Source: Shewanella hanedai (lineage in GTDB: Bacteria > Pseudomonadota > Gammaproteobacteria > Enterobacterales > Shewanellaceae). From it: 64,000 nt of DNA. A program made the translations under genes and the position numbers. The stretch covers positions 1 through 64,000 of the forward strand of contig NZ_VKGK01000013.1 of NCBI RefSeq assembly GCF_007197645.1. The letters are read 5' to 3'. The notes beneath the pieces were generated by a model. It was not told the DNA's origin. It searched no databases and was given only the letters and a program-made list of their open reading frames with translations. This document shows, in pieces, positions 58,582-64,000 of the stretch (the first letter of the stretch is position 1; every line of letters begins with the position of its first letter).

Positions 58582-59661
58582 TTATTTGTTTGCTGACGCT
58601 AGATCAAGAGAGCTGATCACTTCAACCAGAGATTGGTCTTTGAGATTTTGATGACCGCGGATCACGATCTGCTCACCAGGTTCAATGCCTGACAATACTT
58701 CTACAGTGTCTGCTTCACGGTAGCCTAGAGATATTGAACGGCGGTTAACACTTGTTCCGTCAATGACATAAAGAGCAAACTCATTATCTTGATTGACGAC
58801 GGCGTTATAGGGAACGGTGATCACATTGTTGTGAGTGTCGTATCTGAGTTCGACACGTGTAAACATGCCAGCTTTTAATTTTGCGTCACTATTGGGGACT
58901 GAGAGTGTGACTTTAAAGGTGCCACTTTTAGCATCAACCACTGGACTAATACGCAGTACTTTTGCATGAACGGTGTCTAAGGTTTGTTTATTGGCAAATA
59001 TTTGTGCATCCTGACCGATTTTAAGGCTTTCAAGTTGCTGTTCGGGAAGGTGCACGATGCCGTACAATTCATCTTGGTTGACCACGTAAAACAATTTATC
59101 AAACTCTTTTGCCATATTACCTGCTTTGACAAATCGGGTTGCAATGACACCTTCTATGGGGGAACGGATCAGACTTTCTTGAACTTGAAGTGCTGCCAAA
59201 TCACGTTTTGCGATAGCTGCTTGCAGGTTATACTCAAGTTTCGCCATCGAGTCGGCGCTGAAGAACTCTTGATTACTCATCTTTTTAAGGCGATTTAGCT
59301 CCTGCTCAATAATTTCAACTTCGGCTTGAGAGCGGGCAAGTTCATATTTTTGTCTCTTGGCATCGATTACGGCAAGAAGTTGGCCTTTAACCACTCTATC
59401 TCCCTCCTCAACCTTAATATTTTCGATTAAACCTGAGATCCGTGTAACGACATTTGCTTCCTGCGGTGCCTCTAAGGTTGCTGTCGTGCTGTAAAATGAG
59501 GAAACATCGCCCTGAATAACAGTCGTGGTTTCGACTGGTACTGCATATTTCTCCTCTTCCTTTATTTCCTCTTCAGCGCCACAGGCACTTAATACGCCAA
59601 CTAATACCAAGGGAAGGGCAAGTTTGAAATAGTTATTAGGGCGTTTATGTAGAGAGTCCAT
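58582..59661 (-). CDS. RND periplasmic adaptor (membrane fusion) lipoprotein
   Basis: A 359-residue membrane fusion protein linking the pump to an outer-membrane channel. Residues 1-27 form a lipoprotein signal with lipobox LSAC and Cys27. A barrel-sandwich hybrid half (ISGLIENIKVEEGDRVVKGQLLAVID), a short coiled coil (about 110-160), and a beta-barrel with a membrane-proximal domain follow (DAKSGTFKVTLSVPN). It leads the operon adaptor-permease-permease on the minus strand; no regulator lies beside it. Confidence 0.93.
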   Translation of the reverse strand: MDSLHKRPNNYFKLALPLVLVGVLSACGAEEEIKEEEKYAVPVETTTVIQGDVSSFYSTTATLEAPQEANVVTRISGLIENIKVEEGDRVVKGQLLAVIDAKRQKYELARSQAEVEIIEQELNRLKKMSNQEFFSADSMAKLEYNLQAAIAKRDLAALQVQESLIRSPIEGVIATRFVKAGNMAKEFDKLFYVVNQDELYGIVHLPEQQLESLKIGQDAQIFANKQTLDTVHAKVLRISPVVDAKSGTFKVTLSVPNSDAKLKAGMFTRVELRYDTHNNVITVPYNAVVNQDNEFALYVIDGTSVNRRSISLGYREADTVEVLSGIEPGEQIVIRGHQNLKDQSLVEVISSLDLASANK

Positions 59662-59952
59662 GTAATATTACCTATATTTTTTGTTCCAATTAACGTTGAT
59701 AAAGCACAAGTTGTGCCATATTTTAATTCATATCTTAATCAATGACTTATGCTTATTCGTTGTGGGGGCATTAACTAAGATGCAAACTATGTAGCGATAA
59801 TGTATAAAAATTGATGGTTTTGACTATAGGGTTATTCTAAATAAAATGGGTGACTGAATTGATTCTAATTGCAACAAAATGTAGCTCAGAATAATGGAGT
59901 AGAAAATCACAGCGACTAGAGTGATAAAATTTTGTTTAATAGAGGAAAACTT

Positions 59953-60435
59953 TTGATCAAGATAAGAGGAATTAACAAGAACAGATTCAGCTCTGATATT
60001 GATGTGCTTTGGAAGCTTAAATTTAACACCATCAGAGAAGTAAACAGTCAAGGTTATACCCAATCACAAGTGATGGCATGGGCACCTGATCATTATGATC
60101 GAGAAGGTTGGTTTAAAAGGGTAATAGGGATGGATCCTTTTATCGCGGAGCTGGAGAACCTTGTTGTGGTTTTTGCCGACCTGCAGGCCGATGGCTACAT
60201 AGAACACTTTTATTGTCATTTGGATTTTCAAGGTAAAGGTGTAGGTAAAGCTCTGATGCAGGCATTAATGGATAAAGGCGAATTGATAGGAATAGAGCGT
60301 TATTATTCCCATGTCAGTATTACCGCGAAGCCCTTTTTCGAACATTTTGGTTTCACAAGTGTAAAACAACAAAGTGTTGAGGTGAGGGGAGAGGGGCTAA
60401 CCAACTTTGTGATGGAAAAGAGAGTCGCTAAGTGA
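59953..60435 (+). CDS. GNAT-family N-acetyltransferase
   Basis: A 160-residue acetyltransferase of the GNAT fold. The acetyl-CoA loop is in FYCHLDFQGKGVGKALMQALM (QGKGVGKAL), with a C-terminal beta strand (FFEHFGFTSVKQQ). TTG 59953 has AGAGGA upstream and starts IKIRGINKNRF, which fits relatives; the longer frame begins at TTG 59932. The acetylated substrate is unknown. It converges with gltA. Confidence 0.82.
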   Translation: MIKIRGINKNRFSSDIDVLWKLKFNTIREVNSQGYTQSQVMAWAPDHYDREGWFKRVIGMDPFIAELENLVVVFADLQADGYIEHFYCHLDFQGKGVGKALMQALMDKGELIGIERYYSHVSITAKPFFEHFGFTSVKQQSVEVRGEGLTNFVMEKRVAK

Positions 60436-60478
60436 AGGGCTTTTATTCAAATTGTTGGAAGATAATTGATACCAATAA

Positions 60479-60503
60479 AAAAGGCACTCGATGAGTGCCT
60501 TTT
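60479..60503. terminator. Bidirectional terminator between GNAT gene and gltA
   Basis: AAAAGGCACTC and GAGTGCCTTTT form an 11-bp stem around GAT. It serves both converging genes. Confidence 0.93.
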
Positions 60504-60528
60504 CAGTGTCAGTTATATAAAACTAATC

Positions 60529-61821
60529 TTAAGCGCCACGTTTATCCTGTGGAATGAACGTACGTTCTTCATCACCAGTATAAAGCTGACGAGGACGACT
60601 GATCTTATGACCAGGTTGATCTAGCATCTCTTTCCAATGTGCAATCCAACCGACTGTGCGTGCAAGCGCAAACAATACAGTGAACATGCTTGTTGGAATA
60701 CCGATAGCTTTCATGATGATACCTGAATAGAAATCAACATTCGGGTAAAGTTTCTTAGAGACGAAATATTCATCTTCAAGCGCAATACGCTCAAGTTCCA
60801 TGGCAACATCAAGCAATGGATCGTTGACTTTAAGCTCACTAAGAACTTCATGACAAGTCTCACGCATCACTTTAGCACGAGGGTCAAAGTTCTTGTAAAC
60901 GCGGTGTCCGAAGCCCATTAGACGGAAAGGATCATCTTTATCCTTAGCACGAGCAATGAATTCAGGAATACGGTCAACGGTGCCAATCTCTTCAAGCATA
61001 TTGAGACAAGCTTCGTTAGCACCACCATGAGCAGGTCCCCAAAGTGATGCAATACCCGCTGCGATACACGCAAATGGGTTAGCACCAGAAGAGCCGGCTA
61101 AACGCACTGTAGAAGTTGAAGCATTTTGTTCGTGATCTGCATGTAAAATGAAGATACGATCCATAGCGCGTTCTACAATAGGGTTAACTTTATATTCTTC
61201 ACATGGAACAGCAAACATCATGTGGAGGAAGTTACCTGCATAACTAAGCTCATTTTTTGGATACACGAAAGGCTGACCAATTGAGTACTTGTAGCACATG
61301 GCAGCGATTGTCGGCATCTTAGAGACTAAACGGAATGCTGCTATTTCACGATGGCGCTCATCATTGACATCTAGTGAGTCTTGGTAAAATGCGGATAACG
61401 CACCAGTAACGCCACATAACATGGCCATCGGATGAGCATCACGACGGAAGCCCCTAAAGAAAAATGCTAACTGATCATTAACCATAGTGTGGTTTTTGAC
61501 AGTGTGAACAAACTTCTCATATTGAGTCTTAGATGGAAGCTCTCCGTATAAAAGCAGATAACATAGATCTAAGTAATCTGAATCAACGGCTAATTCGCTA
61601 ATTGGGTAACCACGGTGAAGTAGTATTCCCTTTTCGCCATCGATATAGGTAATTGCTGATTCACAGGATGCCGTAGCGAGAAATCCTGGATCGAAAGTAA
61701 AGTGACCTTTGCTACCTAGCTTACTAATGTCTATCACATCGAAACCAGCGGTGCCTTCCATTACCGGCAATTCGATAGATTCATTCCCTGGTAGTTCTAA
61801 TGTGGCTATTTTGTCAGCCAT
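60529..61821 (-). CDS. gltA: Citrate synthase (type II)
   Basis: Condenses acetyl-CoA and oxaloacetate to citrate, the entry of the TCA cycle. Its 430 residues match the NADH-sensitive hexameric type (E. coli 427). The signatures are [25 protein letters not shown] and [11 protein letters not shown], with the catalytic histidine, and [14 protein letters not shown] with the second histidine; the aspartate lies in the C-terminal ADVDFYSGI-type region, here PNVDFYSGI. It is divergent from sdhCDA, sharing a 430-base control region. Confidence 0.97.
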   Translation of the reverse strand: MADKIATLELPGNESIELPVMEGTAGFDVIDISKLGSKGHFTFDPGFLATASCESAITYIDGEKGILLHRGYPISELAVDSDYLDLCYLLLYGELPSKTQYEKFVHTVKNHTMVNDQLAFFFRGFRRDAHPMAMLCGVTGALSAFYQDSLDVNDERHREIAAFRLVSKMPTIAAMCYKYSIGQPFVYPKNELSYAGNFLHMMFAVPCEEYKVNPIVERAMDRIFILHADHEQNASTSTVRLAGSSGANPFACIAAGIASLWGPAHGGANEACLNMLEEIGTVDRIPEFIARAKDKDDPFRLMGFGHRVYKNFDPRAKVMRETCHEVLSELKVNDPLLDVAMELERIALEDEYFVSKKLYPNVDFYSGIIMKAIGIPTSMFTVLFALARTVGWIAHWKEMLDQPGHKISRPRQLYTGDEERTFIPQDKRGA

Positions 61822-62252
61822 ACCCTTCTCCTTACTTCATTCATATGTGAGTGCGGCTTATCAATCGCCAATACTTTACAGTGAATATAGATCACATTTC
61901 AATTTAAATAAGTGTTTAAATTTGTTAGACCATGGTCTTATTTTGATTAAAGCGTATATCAGAACAGGAACTTGGCAGTTTTTTTTACCAAAAAAACTAA
62001 ATTTGCATAATGTGATGTTTGTATTTGACATTTGCCCCGCGTATACTTGCCTCGGCTCTTGTGAGCGACTTACATTGCCACTTAGTTACTACTTATTTGC
62101 ATACTTAATTAGTGTTTACTAAAATGGTTAATAGTTTGTTTAAACTTTTCTTTTGTGGCGATTAGAATTGTGATTTAGATCACAGCTCAACATTTAAGCA
62201 AAAGCGGTTCGTATAACAAAAATATAGCTCAATAGAGCAGAGTGAGCAGAAC
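61822..62252. promoter_or_regulatory. Shared gltA-sdhC control region
   Basis: About 430 bases, AT-rich, no gene. It contains a perfect CRP site (listed separately). A second CRP-like half (AGATCACATTT near 61889) is spaced by 7 instead of 6 bases and is doubtful. The palindrome GTTTAAAC lies at 62138-62145, in a region where ArcA sites would be expected, but I cannot score it. Confidence 0.7.
62169..62184. promoter_or_regulatory. CRP binding site upstream of sdhC
   Basis: TGTGATTTAGATCACA matches the CRP consensus TGTGA-N6-TCACA perfectly. It lies 68 bases before the sdhC start, so it could activate sdh or act on gltA in the other direction. In Shewanella, CRP is a major regulator of respiration. 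Confidence 0.85.
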
Positions 62253-62627
62253 GTGAAAAAGAAAAGACCTGTCCATTTAGATCTGCAGACCATTCGCTTT
62301 CCTGCAACAGCGATTGCGTCCATTCTTCATCGTATATCCGGTGTCATCATGCTATTTGCTGTCGGTATTCTTATTTGGTTGTTAAATGAATCTTTAGCAT
62401 CCCCTGAGAGTTTCGCGGGCATCCAATCTCTTTTTGATAATTTGTTGGTTAAATTTGTCATGTGGGGAATTCTTACTGCACTTGGTTATCACCTCATCGT
62501 TGGCATACGCCATCTGATAATGGATACCGGTCGCTGGGAAGAGTTAACCTCTGGCATTGCTTCAGCAAAAGTCGCGTTTGCCTTGTCAGCCGCGTTTTCA
62601 ATCATTGTGGGGATTTGGGTATGGTAA
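62253..62627 (+). CDS. sdhC: Succinate dehydrogenase cytochrome b556 subunit
   Basis: One of two heme/ubiquinone membrane anchors of complex II, 124 residues. The start is GTG ([30 protein letters not shown] in parts: [18 protein letters not shown]), with the conserved Ser/Arg of the quinone site in ASILHRISG and the heme histidine in [13 protein letters not shown]. Three TM segments are seen. Its stop overlaps the sdhD start. Confidence 0.95.
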   Translation: MKKKRPVHLDLQTIRFPATAIASILHRISGVIMLFAVGILIWLLNESLASPESFAGIQSLFDNLLVKFVMWGILTALGYHLIVGIRHLIMDTGRWEELTSGIASAKVAFALSAAFSIIVGIWVW

Positions 62628-62968
62628 CTAACGCAGCAAGTCTTGGTCGCAGCGGTGTCCATGACTTTATTCTTATACGCGCAAGTGCAATAGTACTGGC
62701 TGTCTACACCATTTTCTTGGTTGGATTTATTGCATGTAGCTCTCCACTAACTTACGACATTTGGCATGGCTTATTTAGCGCATTGCCTATGAAAGTATTT
62801 ACCCTACTCGCACTCGTAGCAGTTTTGATCCATGCTTGGGTTGGTGTTTGGCAGGTACTTACAGACTATGTACATCACCTCGCTTTACGTGGTGTGCTTC
62901 AGTTCGTTTTTGTCGTCGCTGCCTTCTCCTATATGGCTGCCGGTATTTTGATAGTGTGGGGTGTTTAA
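62621..62968 (+). CDS. sdhD: Succinate dehydrogenase hydrophobic anchor subunit SdhD
   Basis: The second membrane anchor, 115 residues (E. coli 115). ATG 62621 gives [23 protein letters not shown]; three TMs follow. The family's heme/quinone region is in [18 protein letters not shown], with the conserved His and Asp-Tyr. It overlaps sdhC by 7 bases and abuts sdhA directly. The apparent upstream extension of the frame is inside sdhC and not coding. Confidence 0.95.
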   Translation: MVTNAASLGRSGVHDFILIRASAIVLAVYTIFLVGFIACSSPLTYDIWHGLFSALPMKVFTLLALVAVLIHAWVGVWQVLTDYVHHLALRGVLQFVFVVAAFSYMAAGILIVWGV

Positions 62969-64000
62969 GTGAGTATTCCAGTTCGCGAGTTTGATGCGAT
63001 TGTTATTGGCGCTGGTGGCGCTGGTATGCGAGCAGCATTACAAATATCTAAAGAAGGTAAAAGCTGTGCGCTTTTATCTAAAGTATTTCCTACACGTTCT
63101 CATACTGTATCTGCGCAGGGTGGTATCACCGTTGCTCTGGGTAATGCCCATGAAGATCATTGGGAACAACATATGTACGATACCGTTAAAGGTTCCGATT
63201 TTATCGGTGATCAAGAAGCGATTGAGTTCATGTGTAAGACTGGACCTGAAGCGGTTATCGAATTAGAGCAAATGGGCTTACCATTCTCACGTTTCGAAAA
63301 TGGCACTATTTACCAACGTCCGTTTGGTGGTCAGTCAAAGAATTTTGGTGGTGAACAAGCTGCACGTACCGCAGCAGCGGCTGACCGAACAGGTCACGCA
63401 CTTTTACATTGCCTTTACCAGCAAAACGTAAAACATAAAACTGAAGTGTTTTCTGAGTGGTATGCGCTTGATTTAGTGAAAAATGAAGACGGTGCTATCG
63501 TTGGTTGTACTGCAATCGATATCGAAAGCGGCGAAATCGTTTATTTTAAAGCTAAGGCAACAGTGCTGGCGACTGGTGGTGCTGGACGTATCTTTGCTTC
63601 AACCACAAATGCCCATATAAATACCGGTGACGGTGTTGGTATGGCAATGCGTGCTGGTGTACAGATGCAAGACATGGAAATGTGGCAGTTCCACCCAACC
63701 GGTATCGCTGGTGCGGGTGTACTTGTGACTGAAGGTTGTCGTGGTGAAGGCGGATATCTGCTTAACAAAGACGGCGAACGTTTCATGGAGCGTTATGCAC
63801 CAAATGCGAAAGATTTAGCATCACGTGATGTTGTTGCTCGCTCTATGATGACTGAAATTCGTGAAGGTCGCGGCCTTGATGGTCCTCTTGGTCCACATTT
63901 ATTACTTAAATTGGATCACCTCGGTAAAGAGACGCTAGAAGCACGTCTTCCTGGTGTATGTGAATTGTCTCGCACATTCGCACATATCGACCCAGCCGAT
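62969..64000 (+). CDS. sdhA: Succinate dehydrogenase flavoprotein subunit (cut by window end)
   Basis: The FAD-carrying catalytic subunit; 344 codons are present of about 588. It starts GTG at 62969, immediately after the sdhD stop. The FAD dinucleotide fold is [15 protein letters not shown], the covalent FAD histidine is in [11 protein letters not shown], and the active-site block includes [22 protein letters not shown]. The conserved arginine and histidine for succinate are further on. The 3' part lies outside the window. Confidence 0.97.
   Translation, partial: MSIPVREFDAIVIGAGGAGMRAALQISKEGKSCALLSKVFPTRSHTVSAQGGITVALGNAHEDHWEQHMYDTVKGSDFIGDQEAIEFMCKTGPEAVIELEQMGLPFSRFENGTIYQRPFGGQSKNFGGEQAARTAAAADRTGHALLHCLYQQNVKHKTEVFSEWYALDLVKNEDGAIVGCTAIDIESGEIVYFKAKATVLATGGAGRIFASTTNAHINTGDGVGMAMRAGVQMQDMEMWQFHPTGIAGAGVLVTEGCRGEGGYLLNKDGERFMERYAPNAKDLASRDVVARSMMTEIREGRGLDGPLGPHLLLKLDHLGKETLEARLPGVCELSRTFAHIDPAD

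Noticed and set aside
61881..61900. Second CRP site near gltA
   Set aside because: The half-sites AGTGA and TCACA are separated by 7 bases rather than 6, so it does not match the consensus well enough.
62462..62620. Upstream extension of sdhD inside sdhC
   Set aside because: The extra 53 codons are in another frame of sdhC and are not SdhD-like; ATG 62621 gives the normal length.

Overview
The window looks like chromosomal DNA of a marine gammaproteobacterium, most probably Shewanella or a close relative in Alteromonadales. I infer this from the protein sequences and from gene order; no database search was possible. Several blocks follow the enterobacterial order: ybaN-apt-dnaX-ybaB-recR-htpG-adk-gsk, topA-cysB, nagZ-ycfP, lolCDE, msbA-lpxK-ycaR and gltA/sdhCDA. 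Most of the window is core housekeeping DNA. I see no rRNA, tRNA, CRISPR array, prophage or intact insertion sequence.

Layout. 1-5 kb: a broken or partial minus-strand reading frame at the left edge, a long AT-rich region, a TonB-dependent receptor, a DksA/TraR-type zinc-finger protein and dusC. 5.2-7.7 kb: a RiPP-type copper-peptide operon with a secreted precursor carrying eleven EGKCG motifs, a DUF692/MNIO enzyme and a DUF2063 partner, then a 39-residue membrane protein behind a perfect FNR/EtrA box. 7.8-18.3 kb: ybaN, apt, dnaX with a canonical frameshift site, ybaB, recR, htpG with a sigma-32 promoter, a CnoX/YbbN-like protein, adk, and gsk behind a structured leader. 18.4-31 kb: a dicarboxylate/amino-acid:cation symporter, a large Ig-like lipoprotein, astB, topA, an unknown membrane-anchored coiled-coil protein, cysB and sdaA. 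31-42.9 kb: nagZ, ycfP, a candidate small RNA or attenuator, yccX, csiV, mfd, a PilZ-like protein, lolCDE, a DUF218 protein and a DUF2062 protein. 42.9-48.3 kb: comEC, msbA, lpxK and ycaR. 48.7-51.1 kb: a four-gene operon of one J-domain protein and three proteins I cannot assign. 51.2-59.7 kb: a periplasmic metallo-beta-lactamase-fold hydrolase and a two-permease RND efflux operon. 59.9-64 kb: a GNAT acetyltransferase, gltA, and sdhC-sdhD-sdhA, with sdhA cut by the window end.

How genes work together. The precursor, MNIO enzyme and DUF2063 protein should make and export a modified cysteine peptide for copper handling. DnaX, YbaB and RecR serve replication and repair. LolCDE, MsbA and LpxK serve envelope biogenesis. 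GltA and Sdh carry TCA flux, and a perfect CRP site lies in their divergent region. Most start codons were moved downstream of the longest open frame where a Shine-Dalgarno sequence or the family N-terminus called for it; the reason is given in each entry.

The best candidates for something undescribed are the EGKCG peptide operon with its intergenic attenuator, the J-domain plus three-unknown operon (48.7-51.1 kb), the gsk leader RNA, the putative small RNA before yccX, and the FNR-box small membrane protein.
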